Origin: Planctomycetota bacterium
GTDB taxonomy: Bacteria > Planctomycetota > J058
Length of the DNA: 64,000 bases
Direction: 5' to 3'
Assembly (NCBI GenBank): GCA_023954375.1
Contig: JAMLIC010000040.1
Coordinates: 16,283-80,282, forward strand
The translations under genes and the position numbers were made by a program. Below, piece after piece: positions 19,716 through 28,431 of the stretch; positions within the stretch are counted from its first letter, which is position 1, and each line of letters begins with the position of its first letter. Below the pieces are notes generated by a model. That model was not told the DNA's origin. It searched no databases and saw only the letters and a program-made list of their open reading frames with translations.

Positions 19716-22700
19716 ATGTCCACGGAGCTCCCGAGCAAGTTCGACCCCTCCGCGATCCAGCAGCCCGTGCTCGAGCGCTGGGCCGCGGCGCGCGCCTTCA
19801 CGGCGCTGCCCGACGACCGGGGCGACCGCTACGTCGTCATGATGCCCCTGCCGAACGTGACCGGCGCGCTCCACATGGGGCACGCCATGGACAACGTCAT
19901 GCAGGACCTGCTGACGCGCTGGCACCGGATGAAGGGCGAGAACACCCTCTGGCAGCCCGGCACCGACCACGCCGGGATCGCCACGCAGGCGGTCGTCGAG
20001 AAGCGGCTGTTCGAGCTCGAGGGCAAGACGCGCCACGACATCGGCCGCGACGCGCTCGTCGGGCGCATCTGGGCCTGGAAGGACGAGTACCAGGCGCGGA
20101 TCGTGCGCCAGCAGCAGGCCATGGGCTGCGGCTGCGACTGGGACCGGCAGCGCTTCACCATGGACGCCGTGTGCTCGGCGGCCGTGCGCGAGGCCTTCTT
20201 CCGCATGTTCAAGGACGGGCTGATCTACCGCGGCGACCGGCTCGTCAACTGGGACTGCCACCTGCAGACCGCCGTGGCCGACGACGAGCTCGTCAAGCTC
20301 ACGGTGCAGGGCCACTTCTGGTACCTGCGCTACCCCGTGATCGACCCGCGGCCGGGCGAGCCGACGCACGTGGTGGTGGCCACGACGCGGCCCGAGACGA
20401 TGCTCGGCGACACCGCGGTCGCCTGCCACCCCGAGCCGAGGGCCGCCCTCGACGCGGCCATCCGCGCGGCGAAGGAGAAGCTCGACAAGGCGCCGGCCAA
20501 GGAGCAGGCCGAGGCGCGGGCGGAGCTCGAGCGGCTCGAGCAGCGCCGCGAGACGCACCTGCCGCTCCTCGAGGCCCTGGCGGCCATGGCGCGCGACGGG
20601 CGCAGGATCCGCCTCCCGCTGCAGGAGCGGGAGCTCCCGCTGATCGGCGACGTGTGGGCCAAGCCGGAGCTGGGCTCGGGCTGCGTGAAGATCACGCCGG
20701 CCCACGACCCGAACGACTACCTCGTGTGGCAGCGCCACCGCGACCGGATCGGGATCATCAACATCCTGAACCCCGACGGCACGCTCAACGCCAACGCCGG
20801 CGCCTACGCCGGGCTCGACCGCGCCGTGGCCCGCAAGCGCGTCGTGGCCGACCTCGAGGCGCGCGACCTCGTCGAGCGGATCGAGGACCGCCAGCTCGAG
20901 GTCGACCACAGCGACCGGAGCAAGACGGTGATCGAGCCGTTCGTCTCCAAGCAGTGGTTCGTGAGGATGAGCGACGTGCCGGGCGGCGTGACCTTCGGCC
21001 GCGGCACCCCGCGGGAGCACCAGGGCGCCGGCCTGGCGCAGGCGGCGATCGACGCGGCCGGCGGCGCGTGGCGCTCGCCGACGGGGCTCCAGCTCCGCTT
21101 CCACCCCGACGACGCGCGCGCGGCGGGCCCGAACCGCTACGTGTCGACCTACACCGCCTGGCTGGCCGAGAAGCGCGACTGGTGCATCAGCCGCCAGCTC
21201 TGGTGGGGCCACCAGATCCCGGTGTGGCGGGCCACCTTCTCGAGCGGCGCCGGCCTGGCCGACGCGCTGTCGGCCCTGCCGCGGGACCCCGAGCACCTCT
21301 GCGCCTGGCTCGTCGACGCCGAGGGGCGCCAGGTGGGGCGCGAGGCCTCGGCCACGCTCGGCGACGGCGAGGTCGACCTGCTCGTGTGCCTGCGCGGCAA
21401 GCCCGCCGAGGAGCGGCACGCGGCCGCCCTCGAGGCGCTCGGCCTCGCGCGCGACCCGGACGTCCTCGACACCTGGTTCTCGAGCGCGCTGTGGCCCTTC
21501 AGCACGCTCGGCTGGCCCGACCCGGCCGCGGCGCCGATCGAGCCCGGCCAGACGCCGCTCGGGCCGGTGGACGGCCGCCCCGACAGCCTGTCCTACTACT
21601 ACCCGGGCTCCTGCCTGGTGACCGGGCGCGACATCATCACGCTGTGGGTCGCGCGCATGGTCATGCTGGGCCTCTACGGCCTGGGCGACCTGCCGTTCAC
21701 CGACGTGTTCGTGCACGCGAACATCCAGGACGGCAAGGGCGAGCGCATGAGCAAGTCGGCCGGCAACGGCATCGACCCGCTCGACATCATCGCCAGCCAC
21801 GGCGCCGACGGCATGCGCTACGTGCTCTGCGAGATGCAGACCGGCAGCCAGGACATCCGCGTGCCCGTGCAGGCGATCTCGCCCTTCGACCCGACCGGGG
21901 AGCGCAAGATCGACCTGACGACGGCGAAGGTCGGCCGCTCGCGCGGGCACGCCCTGCGCGGCGTCTACGTCGACCCCGACGCCGGCGACCAGCTGTTCGA
22001 CGTGATCGGCACCTACGAGGGGATCGCCAAGGCCAAGACCACGAGCGACCGCTTCGACATCGGCCGGAACTTCTGCAACAAGCTGTGGAACGCGGCCCGC
22101 TTCGCGCTCATGAACCTGTCGGCCGGCGGGCGGCTCGAGCACCGGCCCCTGCGCCTGGCCGACCTGCCCGCCGAGGACCGCTGGATCCTCTCGCAGCTGG
22201 CGAGGGCCTCGGCCGCCGTGACGGCCGGGCTCGAGGCCTACAACCCGTCGGCCGCGATCAACACGGCGCGCGACTTCTTCTGGAACGAGCTCTGCGACTG
22301 GTACGTGGAGCTGATCAAGCCGCGCATGAAGGACGAGGCCCAGGCGCCGGTGGCCCGGCAGGTCCTGGCGGCCGTGCTCGACCAGGTGCTGCGGCTCCTG
22401 CACCCGTTCATCCCGTTCATCACCGAGGAGCTCTGGACCCACCTCGGCGCCGTCGCGCCGGTGCGAGGCGTGGACGCGCCGTTCCCGGCGTCCGACCTGC
22501 TCGCGCTGGCACGCTGGCCCGAGGCGCGGCCCGACTGGCAGGACCCGGCGGTCGAGGGCGAGTTCGAGGTCATGCGCGTCGCCGTGCGCAAGCTGCGCGA
22601 CCTGCGCCAGGCCTACAACGTGGCCCCGAGCGCCCGGGTCGAGGCGCGGATCCAGGCGCCGGCGACGCCGGTCGCCGTGCTCGAGCGGCTGCGCGCCCAC

Positions 22701-23018
22701 GTCGAGGGCCAGGCCGGGCTCTCGACCCTGGTGGTCGGCGAGGGGGTCGAGCGGCCGAAGAACGCCGCGCGCGCCGTGGCCGGCGACCTGGAGCTGTTCG
22801 TGGCCGACGTCCTCGACCCCGTCAAGGAGCGCGCGCGCCTCGAGAAGCAGCGGGACGGGCTGCAGAAGCAGCTCGCCGGCGTGGAGAAGAAGCTCGAGAA
22901 CCCGAAGTTCGTCGAGAAGGCCGACCCGAAGGTCGTGCAGGCCGAGCGCGACAAGCTCGACGACCTGCGCCGGCAGGTGGCGACGGTCGAGCAGGCCCTC
23001 GCCGAGCTCGGGGCCTGA
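19716..23018 (+). CDS. valS: Valine--tRNA ligase
   Basis: 1100 aa class-I aminoacyl-tRNA synthetase that charges tRNA-Val with valine. HMGH at residues 53-56 is the HIGH motif; ERMSKS at 676-681 is KMSKS. The CP1 editing domain shows TTRPETMLGDTAVACHPE, and the anticodon side shows RFDIGRNFCNKLWNAARF and WILSQL. The C-terminal 70 residues form the usual valyl arm coiled coil (ERARLEKQRDGLQKQLAG). It is about 150 aa longer than E. coli ValS because of insertions: a charged helical one of about 60 residues in the editing domain (near 245-305) and one between QDIRVPV and DRFDIG. Start at the ATG at 19716. It is divergent from the Sec thioredoxin gene and converges on the PhyH gene. Confidence 0.97.
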   Translation: MSTELPSKFDPSAIQQPVLERWAAARAFTALPDDRGDRYVVMMPLPNVTGALHMGHAMDNVMQDLLTRWHRMKGENTLWQPGTDHAGIATQAVVEKRLFELEGKTRHDIGRDALVGRIWAWKDEYQARIVRQQQAMGCGCDWDRQRFTMDAVCSAAVREAFFRMFKDGLIYRGDRLVNWDCHLQTAVADDELVKLTVQGHFWYLRYPVIDPRPGEPTHVVVATTRPETMLGDTAVACHPEPRAALDAAIRAAKEKLDKAPAKEQAEARAELERLEQRRETHLPLLEALAAMARDGRRIRLPLQERELPLIGDVWAKPELGSGCVKITPAHDPNDYLVWQRHRDRIGIINILNPDGTLNANAGAYAGLDRAVARKRVVADLEARDLVERIEDRQLEVDHSDRSKTVIEPFVSKQWFVRMSDVPGGVTFGRGTPREHQGAGLAQAAIDAAGGAWRSPTGLQLRFHPDDARAAGPNRYVSTYTAWLAEKRDWCISRQLWWGHQIPVWRATFSSGAGLADALSALPRDPEHLCAWLVDAEGRQVGREASATLGDGEVDLLVCLRGKPAEERHAAALEALGLARDPDVLDTWFSSALWPFSTLGWPDPAAAPIEPGQTPLGPVDGRPDSLSYYYPGSCLVTGRDIITLWVARMVMLGLYGLGDLPFTDVFVHANIQDGKGERMSKSAGNGIDPLDIIASHGADGMRYVLCEMQTGSQDIRVPVQAISPFDPTGERKIDLTTAKVGRSRGHALRGVYVDPDAGDQLFDVIGTYEGIAKAKTTSDRFDIGRNFCNKLWNAARFALMNLSAGGRLEHRPLRLADLPAEDRWILSQLARASAAVTAGLEAYNPSAAINTARDFFWNELCDWYVELIKPRMKDEAQAPVARQVLAAVLDQVLRLLHPFIPFITEELWTHLGAVAPVRGVDAPFPASDLLALARWPEARPDWQDPAVEGEFEVMRVAVRKLRDLRQAYNVAPSARVEARIQAPATPVAVLERLRAHVEGQAGLSTLVVGEGVERPKNAARAVAGDLELFVADVLDPVKERARLEKQRDGLQKQLAGVEKKLENPKFVEKADPKVVQAERDKLDDLRRQVATVEQALAELGA

Positions 23019-23025
23019 GCCGCCC

Positions 23026-23790
23026 TCACGGCAGGGCCCGCCGGATCGCCTCGGCGACCGGCCCGGGCCCGTCGGCCGGGTCGCCCGGGCCCGCGGGCAG
23101 GAGCGCCGGCTGCGCGAGGAGGCGCGGCCGCCCGCCGCGGTGCGCCTGCCCGGCGTGGGCCAGGAAGGGGTGGCACAGGTACGCCGTGCCCGCCGGCCCC
23201 GCGGCCAGGACCTCGGGGCAGCGCTCGGTCGCGCCGAGGCGCTCGGCCAGCGCCATGAAGCCTAGGCCCGCGTCGCCGTGCGGCGCGAGGAGCCGCGCGA
23301 CGTCGAGGTGGGAGCCGGCCCGCAGGCGCGTCGGCGCGTCGTCCTCGCCCACGTCGGAGAGGAGGAGGAGCACGAGCAGCGCCCGCCCGCGCGAGCGGAC
23401 GTTGACGCGGTAGGAGAGGTAGTCCGCCGGGTCGTCGCCCGGGAAGCTGGCGTCGACGTGCCAGCCCGTGTCAGCCGGGTCGACGGGCGAGGGGAAGCGG
23501 AGCACGAACGCCCCCAGGCTCCCGCGTGGTCGCCAGCGGCCCGGGCCGACGAGCGCGTCGAACGCGGCGTGGAGCGCGGGCGCCTGCGCGGCCGCCGTGA
23601 AGGGGCCGCCGGCGCGGTCGCCGAGCCGCACGACCGGCCGGGTCCAGGTCCCGGACGCGGCCGGATCGCAGCCGGCCTCGGCCCACACGGCCCGCGCGAC
23701 CTCCGCGACGACGTCGGCCGGGACGGCGCCGCCGAGGCGGACGTAGCCGTCCTCCACGAAGCGGCGCAGGTCGTCGTCGGAGAGCGGCAT
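23026..23790 (-). CDS. PhyH-like Fe(II)/2-oxoglutarate dioxygenase
   Basis: 254 aa from the ATG at 23790, with GGGAGG 4 bp upstream. Phytanoyl-CoA dioxygenase-like proteins hydroxylate small molecules using Fe(II) and 2-oxoglutarate. The iron triad is readable: WHVDASF near residues 110-114 gives the HxD pair, and CHPFLAHAGQAHRG near 208-221 gives the distal histidine, with the 2-oxoglutarate-binding Arg in GGRPRLLAQP just after. The N-terminus (LRRFVEDGYVRLGG) is the usual family opening. Cytosolic; substrate unknown. It starts 88 bp downstream of the Sec redoxin gene on the same strand and may be its operon partner. It converges with valS, 7 bp between stops. Confidence 0.8.
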   Translation of the reverse strand: MPLSDDDLRRFVEDGYVRLGGAVPADVVAEVARAVWAEAGCDPAASGTWTRPVVRLGDRAGGPFTAAAQAPALHAAFDALVGPGRWRPRGSLGAFVLRFPSPVDPADTGWHVDASFPGDDPADYLSYRVNVRSRGRALLVLLLLSDVGEDDAPTRLRAGSHLDVARLLAPHGDAGLGFMALAERLGATERCPEVLAAGPAGTAYLCHPFLAHAGQAHRGGRPRLLAQPALLPAGPGDPADGPGPVAEAIRRALP

Positions 23791-23859
23791 CGAGCCTCCC
23801 GGGCGGAACGGCGCGAGGCCGGGCGACCGCCCGGCCTCGCGCGCTGGAAGCTGTGGTGC

Positions 23860-23880
23860 GAGCGCCTCGCCGAGGCGCTC
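23860..23880 (-). promoter_or_regulatory. Perfect 9-bp hairpin after a Sec codon (SECIS candidate or terminator)
   Basis: GAGCGCCTC pairs perfectly with GAGGCGCTC around a GGC loop. In the redoxin mRNA it begins 13 nt after the predicted Sec UGA (23894-23896), so the apical loop is 22 nt away and starts with G. Both fit the bacterial SECIS rules as I recall them. It overlaps the true stop codon and could also act as a terminator, though no T-run follows. Confidence 0.5.
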
Positions 23881-24478
23881 AGTACTTGACCGGTCAGCCG
23901 TAGGCGCGCGTCTCGGGCGTCTCGACGGGCTTGCCCTCGAGGAGCGCCTCGACCGCGCGCTGCACGTAGTTCACGCCCGCCTTGCCCTCGTCGTCGATCG
24001 CGCCCGAGTAGGCGATCTTGCCCTCGCGGTCGATCACGACCATGTGCGGCGTGACGCGCGCGCCGTAGGCGCGGCCCGCCCCGCCGTTCGGGTCCAGGAG
24101 GACCGGATACTCGATCTCGTACTCGCTCACGGCGCGGGCGTTGCGCTCCTTGCCGTGGCCCTGCTTGCCGGGCGCGCCCGAGTTGATCGCCAGCCACACG
24201 ACCTCGCGGTCCTTGTAGCGGGCGGCCAGCTCCTTCATCGTCTTCGCCCGCTGGTGGTGCCGCTTCACGGCCGGGCAGTCGGGGTTGAACCACTCGAGCA
24301 CCACGATCTTGCCGCGGTGCTGCTCGAGCGTGTGCGTCTGCTCCTCGACGTCGGGCAGGCTGAACGCCGGCGCCGCGTCCCCGACGCGGGCGGCGGCCGC
24401 CGCCCGCCCCTCCTGCGCGATCGCCAGCCCGCCCGTCGCCAGCGCGACGGCGAGGGCGACCCCGTACCTCTTCCGCAT
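23879..24478 (-). CDS. Predicted selenoprotein: exported redoxin with C-terminal Sec (in-frame TGA)
   Basis: 199 residues if the TGA at 23894-23896 is Sec195; the frame then reads ETRAYG-U-PVKY and stops at 23879. Homologues of this AhpC/TSA-type redoxin family that I recall end in a conserved YGCSVKY-like motif, so the TGA sits exactly on the conserved C-terminal cysteine and the residues after it (VKY) are conserved too. Cys68 in FNPDCPAVK is the other redox residue. A signal peptide (YGVALAVALATGGLAIAQ) places it in the periplasm. Start at the ATG at 24478 with AGGAGG 5 nt upstream. It follows a DsbD-alpha-like gene by 27 bp, so an extracytoplasmic thiol-redox operon is inferred. Without Sec the protein would end five residues early. 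Confidence 0.8.
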
Positions 24479-24505
24479 ACGATCCTCCTCGTGCCGGCCC
24501 GCGCC

Positions 24506-25324
24506 CTACTCGGCGGGGGCCGGGACCTCCACCCCGTGATGCGTGACCGCGCCGTCGGCCCGCCGCACGGCGAGCACCCCGGCGACCCGGCCGGTGTAGG
24601 ACTTCGGGTAGAGGACCTCGAGGCGGGGCCCGTCGACCGCGCCTCTCGTCGCCATGTCGAGCGGCACGACGTCCTCGGGGAGCGAGGGGAAGAACTCGAG
24701 CCCCGCCGCGCCGGGCACCTCGAGCGTGAGCGCCCGGTCGCGGCCCGCGTCGCGCCACGCGGCGCGCAGGTCGGCGGGGGCCGGCCTCGGCAGGGCGCGG
24801 CGGGCGGCCGCGATGTGCTTCGCGTCGGCCGTGGGCGTCGGCGCCGCGGGCCCCGTGGCCACGTGCAGGCGCACCGCGACGTCGGCGCCGCCGGGGAGGC
24901 AGCCGTCGGGGTTGCAGACGAGCCAGTCGACGCGGCCCTCGATCGTGAGGCCGCGCGCCGCGGCGAGGTCCGGCGCGGCGCGCAGGGGGACGAGGAGCGT
25001 GACCGTGCCCTCGTAGCCGTAGGTGGCGATCCCCTCGTGGACGAAGCGCTCGGGCGCGGGCCACTGCACGTCGCCCGCCTCGAGGCCGGGCGGGAGGTCG
25101 AGGCGCACGGTCGTGGGCATGCCGGCGTCGCCCGGGTTCTTCCAGTAGATGTGCCAGCCCTCGGCGACCTCGAGGACGACGGCGAGCGTCGTCTCGCGGC
25201 CGGGCCACACGGCGCCGAACTCGCTGCCCAGGTGCGCCTGCACGAGCGAGTCGCCGTCCTCCTGCGCGTGCGCGGGGCCGGCGAGCGTGGTCAGCACGAG
25301 GAGCAGGGCCGTCGCAAGGCGCAC
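24506..25324 (-). CDS. DsbD N-terminal-domain-like periplasmic protein
   Basis: 272 aa. Signal peptide (MRLATALLLVLTTLAGPAHA). The body matches the N-terminal (alpha) domain of DsbD/ScsB-type thiol-disulfide interchange proteins: GWHIYWKNPGDAG near residue 58, YEGTVTLLVPL, and the cysteine pair C137-NPDG-C142 in DWLVCNPDGCLPG. In DsbD this domain takes electrons from the membrane domain and passes them to periplasmic partners. The membrane and thioredoxin domains are absent here, so it is a stand-alone unit. It is directly upstream of the Sec redoxin gene, a plausible partner. Start at 25324. Confidence 0.85.
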   Translation of the reverse strand: MRLATALLLVLTTLAGPAHAQEDGDSLVQAHLGSEFGAVWPGRETTLAVVLEVAEGWHIYWKNPGDAGMPTTVRLDLPPGLEAGDVQWPAPERFVHEGIATYGYEGTVTLLVPLRAAPDLAAARGLTIEGRVDWLVCNPDGCLPGGADVAVRLHVATGPAAPTPTADAKHIAAARRALPRPAPADLRAAWRDAGRDRALTLEVPGAAGLEFFPSLPEDVVPLDMATRGAVDGPRLEVLYPKSYTGRVAGVLAVRRADGAVTHHGVEVPAPAE

Positions 25325-25430
25325 GCGGGGTCCTCCCTGCCGGGGCGCAACGCCCCGGGGGGGAGGATCATTCCCGGGTCAAGACGGCTTGACAACCCCC
25401 GTCAGGGGGGAGGGGCACAATGCGCCGCTC

Positions 25431-27950
25431 ATGCGCGCAACCCCCCTGGCCGTCGCCGCGCTCCTGGCGCTGGCCCCCCTCGCGGCGGGCCAGGGTGAGG
25501 AGGGTCCGCCCTCCGGCGGCGATCCCGTCGAGCGCGCGCGCCGCGCCGAACGGGGCGCGCGCACGGTGGACGTCGAGGGCGGGGCGGACGGCGTCACCCT
25601 CGTCGACCAGCGCGCCGAGCGGGTCACCTGGGTCGTGCGCCCGTCGCCGGCGGCCGGGGGCGCCCTGGGCGGGGTGACGGGCGCGGTGGCGTCGAGAGGC
25701 GCCTGGCGCGAGGACCTGCTCCTCCTGCAGTCCGGGCCGCGCGAGGACGCGCGCCTCGTCGTCGAGGTCGAGCGCAAGGGCAAGGGCGGCGCGCCGGGCG
25801 CGCGCTACCTGCTCGACCTGCGCGCCGAGTCGCTGGTCGTGTTCGTGGCCGTCAAGGGCCTCGACGCGGCGAGCGCCTGGCCGCGGGCCGTCTACGCCGA
25901 GGGGCACGTGCGCCTGGTCGTCGAGGCGCCGCAGGGGCAGGGCGTGATCGAGGCGGAGCAGGTCATGCTCGACCTCGGGCGCGAGCGCGCGTTCATCCGC
26001 GACGCCGAGGTGCGGGCGCTCCCGCGGCAGGCGATCGGCCCGCTGTCGGGCAAGCTGGCCGGGCGCCCGCTCCTCCTGCGCGCCGAGCACCTGCGGGCCC
26101 TGGGCCCCGGGCGCGTCGTGGCGGAGGGCCTGCTCGCGTCGCCGTGCGACCACGGCGAGCCGCACGTGGCGCTGTCGGCCGACCGCCTCGAGGTCACCTC
26201 GACCGAGCCCGACCCGGGCCCGCTCTTCGGCCCGCTCCTGCGCCGGCAGGAGGACCGCGGCGGGTCCGACGCCATGCGCGGCCTGGGCGGGGCGCCGCGC
26301 TGGATCGACCTCGACGGCGTGGGCCTCCTCGTCGTGCCGCCCTTCCGCGACGGGCAGGCCTCGCGCGTGCCCGTCCTGCCGTTCGGCTCATGGCGCAGCG
26401 ACTGGCCGGTGCCGAAGGTGCGCTTCGGCCGCTCGAACCGCCTGGGCACGTTCGGCGTGATCGAGCTCGGCCACGGCGTCCTGTCGCTCGAGAGCGACGA
26501 GTGGGGGAAGCTCGACGTCAAGGCCCGGGAGCGCGTCGAGCACTACTCCGCGCGGGGCACGGGCGCCGACCTCGGGCTCGAGTGGGACCACGCCTCGCCG
26601 AAGGGCGAGTGGAAGGGCGAGGGCTTCGCGCGGGCGTTCTTCATGGACGACCGCGCCGAGACCGACCGCGTGGGCACCCCGGTCCCGACCGAGCACCGCT
26701 TCTGGCTGCGGGGCCTCGTGCGCGAGAAGCTGCCCGGCGGCGTGCAGCTCGACGCCGAGCTGTCGCGGATCTCCGACCGCGGCCTCCTGCTCGAGTACTT
26801 CCGCAGCGTCGCCCAGTCGGACAAGGAGCAGGAGACGTACGTCTACGGGCGCTGGTCGGACGACGCCCTGGCCGCGCGCGCGATCGGCCGCTTCCGCCTC
26901 AACGACTTCCAGACGCAGCTCGAGCAGGTCCCCGAGGTGAAGCTCGACTGGATCCACGCGCCGCTGCTCACGAGCCCCACGTGGGGCGGGCTCTACCTGG
27001 ACGTCGCCGCGCGGGCCGGGCAGCTGCGCTTCCGGCCCGACGACGACGTGGACGTCCGCAGCTTCGAGGCCTGGCGCGGCGACGTCGACGCGCTGGTCTC
27101 CTACAAGCAGTCGCTCGGGCCGTTCGTCCTGCGCGCCTGGGGCGGGGCGCGCGAGACGGCCTGGAGCGCCCGGGCGTCGGGCGACGACCCGATCGACCGC
27201 TTCTCCGCGCACGCCGGCTGGAACGTCGCCACCACGCTCTGGCGCGAGGGGCGCTCGCCGTGGGGCGGCGGCCTCCTCCGCCACGAGATCGTCCCCGAGG
27301 CGGGCACGCGGCACGTGTTCCGGACGACGCGCGACCCGACGGAGCTCCTGCCGTTCGACGAGGTCGAGCAGGTCGTCGACACCGACCACGCCTTCCTGCG
27401 CCTGCGCAGCCGCCTGCTCACCGACGTCGCGGGCCGGCGCCACAAGCTCCTCGACGTGGCCGTGGAGACGCGCTACTTCCTCTCCGACCGCGGGCGCGAC
27501 GTCGCGCGCAGCTGGGGCGGGCTCCTGTACGACGTGCGCCTCGACCCGACGCCGTGGCTGTCGTTCCGCGTCCGCGGCGAGCACGACATGAACGACGGGC
27601 GGCTCGTCTCGCTCGACGTCATGGGCAGCGCCACCTGGGGGCCGGTCACGGCGTCCGCGGGCTGGCGCGACCTGCCGGGCCTCGCCCGGGCGGTGAACTG
27701 GTCGCTCGAGCTCCAGCTCACGCCGGCGTGGACGGTCGGGTTCGCGCAGCAGTACGACTTCGTCAGCGACCGCTTCCTCTTCCACCGGGCGCGCGTCGTG
27801 CGCCGCTTCCACTGCGTGGCCCTCGAGCTGGCCTTCTCCTACAACCCGCTCCAGGACGACATGGCGGCCTCGTTCTCCCTCGACCTCGCGCCGCTCCTCG
27901 GCGGCGACCAGGAGGCGTTCGAGCGGGACCGCTGGCGGGAGCTCTACTAG
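25431..27950 (+). CDS. LptD/OstA-like outer-membrane assembly protein
   Basis: 839 aa from the ATG at 25431. A signal peptide (PLAVAALLALAPLAAGQ) and an OstA-like periplasmic part (GVIEAEQVMLDLGRERAFIRDAEVRAL near residues 165-195) are followed by a long beta-barrel region with alternating aromatic strands and charged turns, ending RELY. Segments such as RVPVLPFGSWRS, VPKVRFGRSNRLGTFGVIELG, LELQLTPAWTVGFAQQYDF and CVALELAFSYNP are typical of LptD-type barrels, which insert lipopolysaccharide in the outer leaflet. TTGACA at 25389 and CACAAT at 25416 precede it, but their 21-bp spacing makes a standard promoter doubtful. An outer membrane is implied. Confidence 0.8.
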   Translation: MRATPLAVAALLALAPLAAGQGEEGPPSGGDPVERARRAERGARTVDVEGGADGVTLVDQRAERVTWVVRPSPAAGGALGGVTGAVASRGAWREDLLLLQSGPREDARLVVEVERKGKGGAPGARYLLDLRAESLVVFVAVKGLDAASAWPRAVYAEGHVRLVVEAPQGQGVIEAEQVMLDLGRERAFIRDAEVRALPRQAIGPLSGKLAGRPLLLRAEHLRALGPGRVVAEGLLASPCDHGEPHVALSADRLEVTSTEPDPGPLFGPLLRRQEDRGGSDAMRGLGGAPRWIDLDGVGLLVVPPFRDGQASRVPVLPFGSWRSDWPVPKVRFGRSNRLGTFGVIELGHGVLSLESDEWGKLDVKARERVEHYSARGTGADLGLEWDHASPKGEWKGEGFARAFFMDDRAETDRVGTPVPTEHRFWLRGLVREKLPGGVQLDAELSRISDRGLLLEYFRSVAQSDKEQETYVYGRWSDDALAARAIGRFRLNDFQTQLEQVPEVKLDWIHAPLLTSPTWGGLYLDVAARAGQLRFRPDDDVDVRSFEAWRGDVDALVSYKQSLGPFVLRAWGGARETAWSARASGDDPIDRFSAHAGWNVATTLWREGRSPWGGGLLRHEIVPEAGTRHVFRTTRDPTELLPFDEVEQVVDTDHAFLRLRSRLLTDVAGRRHKLLDVAVETRYFLSDRGRDVARSWGGLLYDVRLDPTPWLSFRVRGEHDMNDGRLVSLDVMGSATWGPVTASAGWRDLPGLARAVNWSLELQLTPAWTVGFAQQYDFVSDRFLFHRARVVRRFHCVALELAFSYNPLQDDMAASFSLDLAPLLGGDQEAFERDRWRELY

Positions 27951-27994
27951 ACGGCCGGTCGGGTAGCATGCGCCGCCCACCCACCGGAGGCCCC

Positions 27995-28387
27995 ATGGAC
28001 CCGCAGGTCGTCTCCACCCCGCACGCGCCCGCGGCGATCGGCCCCTACTCGCAGGCGGTCGTCGCCGGCGACCTCGTCTTCTGCTCGGGGCAGATCGCCC
28101 TGCGCCCCGACGGCGCGCTCGAGCAGGGCGGCGTGGAGGCCGAGACGCGGCAGGTCCTCACGAACCTGCGCGCGGTGCTCGAGGCCGCCGGGTCGAGCCT
28201 CGGGCGGGTCGTCAAGACCACGGTCTTCCTCCGCGACATGGCTGACTTCCAGGCCATGAACGGCGTCTACGCCGAGTTCTTCCCGGGCGCCGCGCCGGCC
28301 CGCGCCACCGTGGCCGTGGCGGGGCTCCCGCGCGGCGTGCGCGTGGAGGTCGAGGCGGTCGCCGTGCGCGGCGCGTTGACAGGCTGA
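27995..28387 (+). CDS. ridA: RidA family enamine/imine deaminase
   Basis: 130 aa, the normal length for RidA. These trimeric cytosolic enzymes hydrolyse reactive enamine/imine intermediates such as 2-aminoacrylate. Visible signatures are AIGPYSQAVVAGDLVFCSGQ near the start, LRAVLEAAGSSLGRVVKTTV in the middle and PARATVAVAGLPRGVRVEVE at the end, including the arginine that binds the substrate carboxylate. The ATG at 27995 is set by GGAGG 4 nt upstream. It lies 44 bp after the LptD-like gene, and its stop touches an ATG (28387) in the frame of the DUF151 gene. Confidence 0.93.
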   Translation: MDPQVVSTPHAPAAIGPYSQAVVAGDLVFCSGQIALRPDGALEQGGVEAETRQVLTNLRAVLEAAGSSLGRVVKTTVFLRDMADFQAMNGVYAEFFPGAAPARATVAVAGLPRGVRVEVEAVAVRGALTG

Positions 28388-28431
28388 TGCCCCCCGGTCA
28401 CGATGCCCCCCGAGGAAAGCCCCCACGCACG

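Noticed and set aside
25389..25421. TTGACA/CACAAT as a promoter of the LptD-like gene
   Set aside because: Spacing is 21 bp, outside the normal 16-18 bp; noted but not listed as a feature.
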